Shown here in pieces: positions 8,425 through 16,459 of a stretch of DNA of 64,000 nucleotides. The notes beneath the pieces were generated by a model. That model saw only the letters and a list, made by a program, of their open reading frames with translations, was not told where the DNA came from and did no database searches. Origin of the DNA: Nakamurella alba (GTDB lineage: Bacteria; Actinomycetota; Actinomycetes; Mycobacteriales; Nakamurellaceae); contig NZ_WLYK01000005.1 of the NCBI RefSeq assembly GCF_009707545.1, positions 434,001-498,000 of the forward strand, read 5' to 3'. Each line of letters begins with the position of its first letter. Positions within the stretch are counted from its first letter, which is position 1. Position numbers and translations under genes: made by a program.

Positions 8425-9651
8425 TCAGCGACCCAGCTGATCCCGCCGCCGCTGCAGGTGCGCGATCTCCACCGGATTGCTCGCCACGTCGATGGCCGCG
8501 TCGTAGGCGGCGCGGGCCTCCTCGCTGCGCCCGATCCGGCGGAGCAGGTCGGCCCGGGTGGCGTGGAAGGGGTGGTAGCCGGCGAGCCGGTCGCCGAGCC
8601 GGTCGAGGACGGCCAGTGCGACGTCCGGACCGTCCAGCTCGGCCAGCGCGATCGCGCGGTTGAGCGCCACGATCGGCGACGGGTCGATCCGGGCGAGCTG
8701 ATCGTAGAGCGCGAGCACCTGCGACCAGTCGGTGTCCCGGACATCCCGCGCGGAGGTGTGCACCGCGTTGATCGCGGCCAGGATCTGGAACCGGCCTGGC
8801 GCGACACCGGCCGCCAGCCGCTCCCGGACCAGCGCGTGCCCCTCGGCGATCAGCGCCACATCCCAGCCGCCGCGGTCCTGCTCGGCCAGGGTGACCAGCT
8901 CGCCGTCGACCGAGAGGCGCGCCGACCGACGCGATTCCGTCAGCAACATCAGGGCCAACAGGCCGGTCACCTCGCCGTCGCCGGGCAGCAGTGCGCGGAG
9001 CAGGCGGGTCAGTCGGATCGCCTCGCCGGTCAGCTCGCTGCGCACCGGCGCCGCGTCGGGTCCGGAGGACAGGTAGCCCTCGTTGAACACCAGGAACAGC
9101 ACGGCGAGCACCCCGGTCATCCGGGCCGGCAGGTCATCCGCGGACGGCACCCGGTAGGGGATGCGGGCCGCCTTGATCTTTGCCTTCGCCCGGGTGATCC
9201 GTTGCGCCATCGTCGTTTCCGGCACCAGGAACGCGTGCGCGATCTCGGCCACGGTGAGCCCGCCGAGCATCCGCAGGGTCAGCGCCACCCGCGCCTCCAT
9301 CGCCAGCGCAGGGTGGCAGCAGGTGAACACCAGCCGCAGCCGGTCGTCCTCGACCACCCCGAGATCCGACGCCGGGCTGTCGTCGTGCTCCATCACCGCC
9401 TGCCTCTGCTTGTCGTCGCGGCCCGCCTCCCGGCGGAGCCGGTCGATCGCCTTGCGGGTCGCGGTGGTGGTCAACCAGCCACCCGGGTTCGGTGGCACCC
9501 CGTCCGGCCACTTCTCGACGGCCGAGGCGAACGCCTCCGCCGCCGCATCCTCGGCCACCCCGAGGTCGCCGAAGCGTCGGGCGAGGGCGGCGACCACCCG
9601 GCCCCACTCCTCGCGGTAGGCGCGGGTGACCGCCTCCCGGGCATCCGTCAC
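8425..9651 (-). CDS. ECF sigma factor, ECF42 type
   Basis: A 408-residue RNA polymerase sigma factor. Residues 1-180 hold sigma region 2 (AEDAAAEAFASAVEKWP, then GWLTTTATRKAIDRLRRE) and region 4 (LRMLGGLTVAEIAHAFLVPETTMAQRI). The long C-terminal half is the helical, TPR-like extension (DUF6596) that marks the ECF42 group. This group has no anti-sigma factor and is typically encoded beside DGPF (YCII-like) proteins, as here. The GTG start overlaps the DGPF stop by 4 bp, so the two are translationally coupled. Confidence 0.92.
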   Translation of the reverse strand: MTDAREAVTRAYREEWGRVVAALARRFGDLGVAEDAAAEAFASAVEKWPDGVPPNPGGWLTTTATRKAIDRLRREAGRDDKQRQAVMEHDDSPASDLGVVEDDRLRLVFTCCHPALAMEARVALTLRMLGGLTVAEIAHAFLVPETTMAQRITRAKAKIKAARIPYRVPSADDLPARMTGVLAVLFLVFNEGYLSSGPDAAPVRSELTGEAIRLTRLLRALLPGDGEVTGLLALMLLTESRRSARLSVDGELVTLAEQDRGGWDVALIAEGHALVRERLAAGVAPGRFQILAAINAVHTSARDVRDTDWSQVLALYDQLARIDPSPIVALNRAIALAELDGPDVALAVLDRLGDRLAGYHPFHATRADLLRRIGRSEEARAAYDAAIDVASNPVEIAHLQRRRDQLGR

Positions 9652-10004
9652 AGGGACGCGAACGGCCGGACCTCGACCTTGCCGCGGCAGGCCTTCGAGG
9701 CGCCGGCGGCGATCGACAGGGCCTGGTCCAGATCCTCCGCCTCGATGATCCAGAAGCCGGCGATGTACTCCTTCGCCTCCAGGTAGGGCCCGTCGGTGAA
9801 GAGCGGGATCTCACCCTGGCCGTCGACGACCGTCGCGGTCGACGCGTTCGCCAGCCCGTTCGCGAAGACGAAATGTCCGTCGGCCTGCAGCTGGTCGTTG
9901 AACCGGCCGGTCTCGGCCCAGGACTCCTCCATGGTCTCGCGGTCCGGGTAGCTGCCGAACTCGGTCATCTCCGCAGGTCCGAACACCGACATCAGGTACT
10001 GCAT
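9648..10004 (-). CDS. DGPF (YCII-related) protein
   Basis: A 118-residue YCII-fold protein with the signature TDGPY (residues 70-74) followed by AKEYIAGFWIIE, the variant of the DGPF motif found in partners of ECF42 sigma factors. In the known ECF42 system these proteins are part of the regulon and may act as sensors. An AGGAG ribosome site precedes the ATG. The gene is first in the operon and overlaps the sigma factor gene by 4 bp. Confidence 0.9.
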   Translation of the reverse strand: MQYLMSVFGPAEMTEFGSYPDRETMEESWAETGRFNDQLQADGHFVFANGLANASTATVVDGQGEIPLFTDGPYLEAKEYIAGFWIIEAEDLDQALSIAAGASKACRGKVEVRPFASL

Positions 10005-10131
10005 CCCGATCAACTCCTCGTCCTCCGGGCGGCCGCGGTCGGCCGCCTCACCCCTGCTACGAGCGGCACCGTCCCGATACGACACCCGCGCCGGAGAAAT
10101 TTCCAGCGGATCGGGCAGCCGGCCGGGCACG

Positions 10132-10737
10132 ATGGCGGGCGTGCCCGGGACCTTCTTCACCTCCGATCTGCACCTGGGCCACCGGTTGGTCGCGGGACTG
10201 CGGGGGTTCGACGACCCCGCCGACCACGACGACGAGATCGCCCGGCGCTGGCGGGAGACCGTTGGTGACGGCGACACCGTCTGGGTGCTGGGCGATCTCG
10301 CGGTGACCTCGTCGGCCATCGGCATCGAGCGGACGCTGCAGCGGATCGCCGGGCTGCCCGGCACCAAGCACCTGGTCCCCGGCAACCACGACCCGGTGCA
10401 CCCGATGCACCGGCACGCGCACCGCCATCAGCGCCGCTACCTGGAGGTCTTCGAGTCGGTGCAGGCCTTCGCCCGCACCCGCATCCCGGTGCTTCCGGAC
10501 GTCCGGGCGACCCCAATGATGCTGTCGCACTTCCCGTACCTCGCCGACCACTCCGACCCGCCGCGGTTCCTGGAGTACCGGCTGCGCGACGAGGGGGAGT
10601 GGCTGCTGCACGGCCACACCCACGCGGCCGGGCAGCGCACCTCCGTCCGCGAGATCCACGTCGGTCTCGACGCCTGGGACCTGCGGCCGGCGGCACTGGA
10701 GCAGGTCGCCGCACTGCTGGCGGGCGCAGCGTCTTGA
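10132..10737 (+). CDS. Calcineurin-like metallophosphoesterase
   Basis: A 201-residue metallophosphoesterase. The metal-binding motifs appear in order: SDLHLGH (11-17), GDLAV (near 54), GNHD (84-87), SHFPY (near 132) and GHTHAAG (near 160). It probably hydrolyses a phosphodiester or phosphomonoester with two metal ions in the cytosol. It is divergent from the ECF42/DGPF operon. It is the last gene with native composition before the low-G+C island. Confidence 0.88.
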   Translation: MAGVPGTFFTSDLHLGHRLVAGLRGFDDPADHDDEIARRWRETVGDGDTVWVLGDLAVTSSAIGIERTLQRIAGLPGTKHLVPGNHDPVHPMHRHAHRHQRRYLEVFESVQAFARTRIPVLPDVRATPMMLSHFPYLADHSDPPRFLEYRLRDEGEWLLHGHTHAAGQRTSVREIHVGLDAWDLRPAALEQVAALLAGAAS

Positions 10738-10792
10738 CAGTGTGATTTCCCGGTCGTGAGGTGACTGCGTCGCGGACCTGCACCAACCGGGG

Positions 10793-11389
10793 GTGGATGT
10801 GTCGGAGAGACCAGAAGTCATCGCAGCCATGGAAGACTTGGCGCGTGCCCGGGAGCGGCAGCGTGCCGCCAGGTCGGCGATCGACGCATCGGAAGGAGTC
10901 CGCGTCGTACACCGCGGCCGACCGTTGGATGTCGTGGCGGCGATCAGGCTCATCGCAATCAATGAGATGGTGCGTCCGTTCCCCGATGATCTCCGCCCGG
11001 ACGCCGATTTCGCGGAGCGAACCGCCGTGCAGACATCCAAAGTCCCGCGACCGCCCGATCGTCGAACCTGCGAGCCGATTCTCCGCAACGTCGCTGAGCG
11101 GGGACTGCCACGGTCAGTGGCACCCCCGGTGGCGGTCGAGCCCTACATCAGAAGCCACGGCAGCAGGTTGAGTAAGATCGATCATATCGATCGGTGTCGC
11201 GCAGTTCGGTGGCGGAACGCCAGTAACAGCGCAGCAGCAACGGAAGCAGACCGTCGCCTACATCAGCAACGACGCGCTCACTGGGCCTTACACCACTCTG
11301 CTGGACTCAACCGTCGCCCGCTCATGCCGCGACGTCGGCCGACACTCGAAAAGGTGCCTGCCAGGCCGGAGCATGGTGGCCGTGGCTAG
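10793..11389 (+). CDS. Hypothetical ORF, possibly decayed
   Basis: An open frame of 198 codons at the left edge of the island. Residues 1-80 look protein-like, with a helical charged N-terminus (ERPEVIAAMEDLARARERQRAARSA) and the segment IRLIAINEMV. The remainder is rich in Arg and His and looks like non-coding sequence. From about 11195 another + frame encodes a more plausible stretch (GVAQFGGGTP, then YISNDALTGPYTTLL) but has no start codon and is preceded by a stop. This fits a frameshifted or truncated gene. No function is assigned. Confidence 0.3.
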   Translation: MDVSERPEVIAAMEDLARARERQRAARSAIDASEGVRVVHRGRPLDVVAAIRLIAINEMVRPFPDDLRPDADFAERTAVQTSKVPRPPDRRTCEPILRNVAERGLPRSVAPPVAVEPYIRSHGSRLSKIDHIDRCRAVRWRNASNSAAATEADRRLHQQRRAHWALHHSAGLNRRPLMPRRRPTLEKVPARPEHGGRG

Positions 11390-11592
11390 GCAGCTCGTCC
11401 TTCGACCGTCCGGTCGTCTCGGCACAGCCCGACCATCAAGCAAAACACCCATGGGTCTATGACTGGCGTCGGCTGTCACTGTCCGTAGCTAGGTCGGAAA
11501 CACGCATCGAACATCCTGTCTGAGCCACGCCCAATGTCGGACGGGGAGCCTACGGTCTGCCACGATGGGGTAGCGCAGGACGGAGGAGACAT
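11390..11592. other. Leader region of the ATPase/protease pair
   Basis: About 200 bases with no convincing gene before the defence pair. It should hold the promoter. A GGAGGAG ribosome site at 11581-11587 lies 5 nt before the ATG at 11593. Confidence 0.4.
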
Positions 11593-12564
11593 ATGGCACG
11601 CGCCGACCTACTACTTGCCTTGGTCCAGTCAGGGGCCGGAGGCGATGAACTGGCGTTCCGTCGCGCCGCTGAAGCCTTGATCGCGGAGGAAGAGGGCAAG
11701 AAGCACGGAGTCCTCGCCGGCCAGCTTGCGGACGCTCTGACGAAGCGTCGGAACCCGTCGAAAGTTGCGCTGCTGGCCCGCAATGATGCTGCCGCAGCTT
11801 TGCTCCACGAGATCGAGCCCGAGCGTCGAGCCACCGAGCTTGTGTTGCCCGCCACTGCACGACAGTCTGTGAACGAACTCGTCGAGGAACACCATCGACG
11901 GGACTTGCTTCGCAGCCACGGCGTCGAACCACGCCACCGCATCTTGTTAGTCGGACCCCCTGGGGGCGGCAAGACTTCGCTTGCTGAAGCAATCGCAACA
12001 GAGCTCGCTGTCCCGCTCTTGAGCGTTCGGTACGAAGGCCTCATCGGCAGCTTTCTCGGGGAAACCGCAACTCGTCTTGAAACGCTATTCGCTGCCGTGC
12101 GCCTCCGGCCGTGTGTTCTCTTCTTCGACGAATTCGACGCTATCGCGAAAGAGCGCGGCGACACACACGAAACAGGCGAAATCAAGCGTGTCGTCAGCTC
12201 TCTACTGCTCCAAGTCGACAAACTGCCGTCCCACGTCGTGGTCGTGGCCGCCACCAACCACGCTGAGCTGTTGGATCGGGCCGTGTGGCGACGCATGCAG
12301 CTACGTGTCGAGCTTCCCCCGCCGACCCGGGCGGCCAAGATCGAGTGGCTCAGCGCCTGGTCTCATCGCACGAGAGTCGACCTTGGTCTGGCCCCCAAGA
12401 CCATTGCTGAGAGACTTGCCAATGTCAGCTTCGCCGAGCTGGAAGAATTCGCACTTGACGTACAGCGCCGATCCATCCTGTCCGGCCCCGAACCCCACGC
12501 CCGCGAGGTTGCCCAACAGGTGCTGAAGCAATGGGCGGCGCGGTCGCGAACTAACGCCAAATGA
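11593..12564 (+). CDS. ietA: AAA+ ATPase, IetA-like
   Basis: A 323-residue AAA+ ATPase with a helical N-terminal domain (about 1-100) and a classical core: Walker A GPPGGGKT (121-128), Walker B VLFFDE (175-180), sensor-1 Asn in AATN (222) and Arg residues at 233-234 in the arginine-finger position. It overlaps the subtilase gene by 4 bp. An AAA+ ATPase paired with a subtilisin-like protease is the composition of ietAS, first described on Agrobacterium Ti plasmids and later reported as an anti-phage system. The ATPase is thought to regulate the protease. The gene name rests on architecture and motif order, not on a search. Confidence 0.8.
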   Translation: MARADLLLALVQSGAGGDELAFRRAAEALIAEEEGKKHGVLAGQLADALTKRRNPSKVALLARNDAAAALLHEIEPERRATELVLPATARQSVNELVEEHHRRDLLRSHGVEPRHRILLVGPPGGGKTSLAEAIATELAVPLLSVRYEGLIGSFLGETATRLETLFAAVRLRPCVLFFDEFDAIAKERGDTHETGEIKRVVSSLLLQVDKLPSHVVVVAATNHAELLDRAVWRRMQLRVELPPPTRAAKIEWLSAWSHRTRVDLGLAPKTIAERLANVSFAELEEFALDVQRRSILSGPEPHAREVAQQVLKQWAARSRTNAK

Positions 12565-15086
12565 CCACCGCCGGTACCGGTGGTGCTTCGACTGACCGTC
12601 CCATCATCCTCAGCGAAGCCGGGCTAGCTCGTTCGATCCAACGTCCCGGCGGGGGCGGAAAAGGCCGAGTCAACTACGCCAACGTCGAAAAACGTGTCGA
12701 ACGACTGGATGTCCGCTTCGACGCGCTATCCGCAGCGCTAAGCGATCAGGTGAAGCTCGCAGCGTCAATACAGTCGGCCGATCCGCAGCTTGTGCTGGTC
12801 ATGGAGGCACGTGAGGAGACGATCGACCTCAGCGGCGTCGCCAGCTCGATGGGTATCGAGGTCGTCGCCGAAGCGGAATCCCGAGTCGAGCCCGACGACG
12901 AGTTCACTCTGGCGTCCGACAAGCCCAGAAGTCCGCTCATCGCGTCCTGTCTGCATGCCATCTGCGTCAATCAGACTTCCCTCAACTCTTTGCTCACCCT
13001 GTGGCGGGCTTGGAAGAAGGACGGCAAGCTCCCACGGGGTAAAGCGAAATTACGCGACTTCTTCGTCCACCTGAAGGATATCCGCCCCTGGGGCACTCAC
13101 GATCGACTGAAGATGATCGACTGGGACGACCATTTTGGCGGGGTCGACTTAGATCAGCTTGTCTCGATCGAGATCGAGCTGTGGTTCCGAGGCTCGGACA
13201 CCACCCGGAACGCCGCTCAGGCGAATGTCACAGCTCTGCTTGCACGAGACGGTGGCTCGGTCACGTCGTCGGCGGTCATCCTGCAAATTGGGTACCACGG
13301 ACTTAAAGCGAGGGTGCCCAACCGAGTCCTCGAACAGCTCGCTCGGGGCCAGTTCGAGTCGGTCGAGGTGGTCAAGTCTGCCAACGTCATGTATCTCAAG
13401 GCCAGTGGGCAGGATGCGCTGCCAATCGGCGAAAGTACCGACGCAGAAGCAAAGGTCGTATCTCCGCCTCCGACGGGATCTCCGGTGCTGTGCTTGTTCG
13501 ACGGCGTACCAGCAGCAAACCACTCACTTCTCAGCAACCGAGTAACGGTTCTCGACCCCGACGACCTAACGGCTGACTACGGGGTCGGAGTGCGTCGACA
13601 CGGAACAGCAATGGCGTCGATCGCGATCTGGGGGGATCGCAATTTCGATGGACCGGCCGCGGCTCGCCCGGTTCTAATACGACCCGTCATGCGTCCGTGC
13701 GAAGAGACATACCCACCGGCCGAGGAACTACCCACCGATTCGCTCGCACCAGACCTCATGTGGCGGGCATTTCGCGATCTCTTTGACGAAACGCCTGATG
13801 GCATGCCACCTTCAGCACCTGAGGTCAGCATTATCAACCTGTCGATGGGCGACCCGGCAACGCCGTTCGACAGCGTCCTATCGGCGTGGGCACGCATGAT
13901 CGACTGGCTGAGTTACGAGTACGGCGTGCTGGTCATCGTCTCGGCCGGGAACTATGGCCAACTCGACCTGAGTCCGTCGAATAGTAGCGACCTGGCACAG
14001 CTCGCGGGCGATCAACGCCGGCAGGCAACCCTGGCCGCACTTGATCGCCAACAGAACGCTCGCAGGCTACTTGCTCCAGCTGAGTCCATCAACGCCCTCA
14101 CAGTTGGGGCCATTCATGACGACGGCGCTGAGAATGCGCCGCTGGGCTATCGCGTGGACCCGAACGATGGGTTGGTCAGTGTCAGCCCGGTGTCAGCTAC
14201 CGGATCGGGGTACCGGCTTAGCCTGAAGCCGGACTTGGCGGCCCCTGGCGGAAGGGCGTACTTCGCAACGGGAGGGCCCTCAAATTCCTCCATCAGGTTC
14301 CCACCCGCCAGTCCCCTTGGCCCGGGCATCAAGGTCGCAGCGCCGGAAGGCAACAAAGAGACCCACACGATCGGAACGAGTGCAGCAGCTGCGTTGGTGT
14401 CGCGCCGGGCCGCTCGCCTGCACGATTTACTCGACGAAGTGACCGCTGGCCGCACTATGAGTCGTCGTCAGCGAGCTTCGGCTATGAAGGCGCTTCTGAT
14501 CCATGGCGTCGATAGGTTCGCTGACCTGTCGACGTCCCCCCTCCAGCTCGAGCGGGCCATCGGCAATGGCATTCTCGTAAGGGATTTCACCGCCGGGTGT
14601 GGGTCGAATGAGGCAGTTCTCCTTTTCCTCGGACGGATCTCCGACGCCCAAGAACAGCCGCTAGCCATTCCGCTCCCAGACGGCTTGAGCGTGCGGGAGG
14701 CCAAACGAATCGAGGGAACCCTGGCCTGGCTCTCTCCGGTCAACTGGCGCCACCGCCAGTACCGACGAGCAGCCCTGTCCTTCGTGACGCCTGAAGGGCC
14801 CATCCCAACACTCGGCACTGCCCGAGGCATCTCCTCGGACACAGCCAAAGCTGGTGCAACCACGGTCCAGCACCTGTCTTGGGACACCTCAAGCGCTTGG
14901 GCGGTCGGCCAAGGCTCCGAAGTCACGATCCGGGTGAAGTGCTTCGCCCAAGCCGGCGGCCTAGATGAGCCAGTCGATTACGCCGCTGTCGCATCGATCT
15001 GGGTAGCACCCGCCGTCGGTGTTGACGTCTACACGCAGGTGCGTGACCAGGTACGAGCCCGTGTGGCGGTACAACCCGGCGCCTAG
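12561..15086 (+). CDS. ietS: Subtilisin-like protease, IetS-like
   Basis: An 841-residue S8 serine protease without a signal peptide, so it acts in the cytosol. The catalytic triad is intact: Asp314 (CLFDGVP), His347 (RRHGTAMASI) and Ser607 (GTSAAAA), with the oxyanion Asn464 in SAGN. About 300 residues precede the catalytic domain and about 200 beta-rich residues follow it, matching the long cytosolic subtilases of defence loci rather than secreted ones. The start ATG overlaps the stop of the ATPase gene (ATGA), so the two are coupled. The likely role is phage-triggered proteolysis controlled by the AAA+ partner. Confidence 0.82.
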   Translation: MTTAGTGGASTDRPIILSEAGLARSIQRPGGGGKGRVNYANVEKRVERLDVRFDALSAALSDQVKLAASIQSADPQLVLVMEAREETIDLSGVASSMGIEVVAEAESRVEPDDEFTLASDKPRSPLIASCLHAICVNQTSLNSLLTLWRAWKKDGKLPRGKAKLRDFFVHLKDIRPWGTHDRLKMIDWDDHFGGVDLDQLVSIEIELWFRGSDTTRNAAQANVTALLARDGGSVTSSAVILQIGYHGLKARVPNRVLEQLARGQFESVEVVKSANVMYLKASGQDALPIGESTDAEAKVVSPPPTGSPVLCLFDGVPAANHSLLSNRVTVLDPDDLTADYGVGVRRHGTAMASIAIWGDRNFDGPAAARPVLIRPVMRPCEETYPPAEELPTDSLAPDLMWRAFRDLFDETPDGMPPSAPEVSIINLSMGDPATPFDSVLSAWARMIDWLSYEYGVLVIVSAGNYGQLDLSPSNSSDLAQLAGDQRRQATLAALDRQQNARRLLAPAESINALTVGAIHDDGAENAPLGYRVDPNDGLVSVSPVSATGSGYRLSLKPDLAAPGGRAYFATGGPSNSSIRFPPASPLGPGIKVAAPEGNKETHTIGTSAAAALVSRRAARLHDLLDEVTAGRTMSRRQRASAMKALLIHGVDRFADLSTSPLQLERAIGNGILVRDFTAGCGSNEAVLLFLGRISDAQEQPLAIPLPDGLSVREAKRIEGTLAWLSPVNWRHRQYRRAALSFVTPEGPIPTLGTARGISSDTAKAGATTVQHLSWDTSSAWAVGQGSEVTIRVKCFAQAGGLDEPVDYAAVASIWVAPAVGVDVYTQVRDQVRARVAVQPGA

Positions 15087-15168
15087 GAAGCATGGCCGCT
15101 CCGTGGGCCTGGCTGCCGAGGCGCACAGCGGCTCGGCTGGCGGTGCAGCGCAGCAAGGGCCGAAAGGT

Positions 15169-15567
15169 TCAGGTCGCGGGGGTCTCGGAGAACAGCTGGA
15201 TCAGGTTGCCGCAGGTGTCGTCGATGACGGCGACGGTGACCGGGCCGGCCGGGGTCGGGTCGGTGAGCACCCGCACCCCGAGACCCTTGAGCCTGTCGAT
15301 CTCGGCGTGCACATCGGCGACACCGAAAGCGGTGCAGGGAATCCCGTCCTCGACCAGGGCCGCCTTGAACGGCCCGACCGCCGGGTGGCCGGACGGTTCC
15401 AGCAGCAGCTGGGTGCCGTCGGGGTCGCCGGGTGCGGTGAGGGTGAGCCAGCGGTCGGTGCCGATCGGCACGTTGTGCTTCGGTGCGAAGCCGAGCACGT
15501 CGGTGTAGAAGCGGAAGGCCTGCTCCTGGTCGTCGACGAACACGCTGCAGTAGGCGATGGTGGGCAC
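15169..15567 (-). CDS. VOC (glyoxalase-fold) family protein
   Basis: A 132-residue vicinal oxygen chelate protein with paired beta-alpha-beta-beta-beta units: TIAYCSVFVDDQEQAFRFY at the start and DDTCGNLIQLFSE at the end, including the DxxGN(L/P) signature. The substrate is unknown; such proteins include dioxygenases, isomerases and resistance proteins. The GTG start has a GAGGAG ribosome site. It is the second gene of an operon behind the ArsR gene, 9 nt away. Confidence 0.88.
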   Translation of the reverse strand: MPTIAYCSVFVDDQEQAFRFYTDVLGFAPKHNVPIGTDRWLTLTAPGDPDGTQLLLEPSGHPAVGPFKAALVEDGIPCTAFGVADVHAEIDRLKGLGVRVLTDPTPAGPVTVAVIDDTCGNLIQLFSETPAT

Positions 15568-15576
15568 ACGGACTCC

Positions 15577-15855
15577 TCAGTCGGTGGGATCGGGGACCGG
15601 CCACCGGCGCTGGATCTCCTGCAACGGGCGGGTGTCCACGTCGTGGAACTTGTACCGCCCCTCACGCCGGACCCGGACCAGCCCTGCCTCCTCCAGCACC
15701 GCGAGGTGCTGGGAGAGCGCCTGCCTGGTCATCGGGAAACCGTTCTCGATGAGCCGGGTGCAGAGCGCGAACAGGGTCTGGCCGTCGGTGGCCGTGAGCT
15801 CGTCCAGCAGCGCGCGCCGCGTCGGGTCCGCGATGGCCCGGTAGATGTCGCTCAC
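15577..15855 (-). CDS. ArsR-family regulator (SdpR-like)
   Basis: A 92-residue winged-helix repressor. Helices run from AIADPTRRALLDEL through the recognition helix MTRQALSQHLAVLEEAGLV to the wing VRREGRYKFHDV. There is no cysteine cluster for metal sensing, so it belongs with the SdpR/PagR-like members often paired with VOC or SRPBCC proteins. The GTG start lies 6 nt after a TATGCT -10 box whose first base ends a perfect 20-bp palindrome. It is therefore probably leaderless and autorepressed. Confidence 0.9.
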   Translation of the reverse strand: MSDIYRAIADPTRRALLDELTATDGQTLFALCTRLIENGFPMTRQALSQHLAVLEEAGLVRVRREGRYKFHDVDTRPLQEIQRRWPVPDPTD

Positions 15856-15866
15856 CGGGTCAGCAT

Positions 15867-15886
15867 AGGCAAGTAGCTACTTGCCT
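15867..15886. promoter_or_regulatory. 20-bp perfect palindromic ArsR operator
   Basis: The sequence AGGCAAGTAGCTACTTGCCT is a perfect palindrome 11 bp upstream of the ArsR start codon. It occupies the region just before the TATGCT -10 element. Size and symmetry suit a winged-helix dimer, so it is very probably the autoregulatory operator of the ArsR-VOC operon. Confidence 0.8.
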
Positions 15887-15993
15887 GTCGAGGGGTGCGG
15901 CATGGCTCCCTGGTGCGCGCAGGACGGGGGACACACGCCGGACCGGCAGAGATCCGCCCGATCAGCAGGGCGGCCCGGAAGAGCTCGGCCGGT

Positions 15994-16233
15994 TCAGCGT
16001 CCGCGACGGTTCGTGCGAGCGCGACCGTTGCCACGCCCACCGCCGCCCCGCGACGGGCCGCGGTACTCACCGGGTTCCGTCCAGTCCGGGGCCTCGCCGT
16101 CCGGCTGCAGCTCCACGGACCGGCCGGTCGGCGCCACGTACTGGAACGGCGAGAGCACGGCGTCCACCGAGGAGCCGCCGGCGATGTTCGCGGGCTCGTC
16201 GAGAACCGAGTGGGAGAACAAGTTGTCGTTGAT
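15994..16233 (-). CDS. Small Arg/Gly-tailed protein with apparent ATC start
   Basis: A reading frame of 79 codons whose third positions are almost all G or C, as in the native genes. The protein begins NDNLFSHSVLDEPANIAGG after the start and ends in a basic Gly/Arg tail (GGGGRGNGRARTNRRGR). There is no ATG, GTG or TTG near the 5' end. An AGGAG ribosome site at 16244-16240 stands 6 nt before the codon ATC at 16233. Inference: translation starts at AUC. It lies 226 nt downstream of the GGDEF gene on the same strand. Its function is unknown; the tail could bind nucleic acid. Confidence 0.5.
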   Translation of the reverse strand: MNDNLFSHSVLDEPANIAGGSSVDAVLSPFQYVAPTGRSVELQPDGEAPDWTEPGEYRGPSRGGGGRGNGRARTNRRGR

Positions 16234-16459
16234 GATGGGCTCCTGTCGCCGGGGTCGGCTGCACCCCGGGTCGAGCGAAGTAGGGGGTCGGCACACCGAC
16301 GGTGCGACGACCTGGTGGAGACGGCAGTGGCAAAGATCTGTGACCCCCGTCGACCTCGACGTTACACCCCGGGGGATGGACACCCTGGGACATCCGGGAA
16401 TCGCCGCCCTGGGCCGTGCCCGCATCCCCGCTCGCCGACCCGGATCAGGACCAGGGCAG

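Larger units (their letters stand above)
10738..15090. mobile_element. Low-G+C defence island (ietAS-like)
   Basis: From the end of the metallophosphoesterase to the end of the subtilase, base composition falls visibly and codons ending in A or T become common (for example GCA, GAA, ACA, CTT), while both flanks use G/C-ending codons almost only. The segment carries a decayed-looking ORF region and an ATPase/protease pair. No integrase or flanking direct repeat was found, so the boundaries are inferred from composition only. Confidence 0.55.

Noticed and set aside
10738-15090. Flanking attachment sites or integrase for the defence island
   Set aside because: No direct repeats, tRNA end or recombinase gene could be recognised at either edge.
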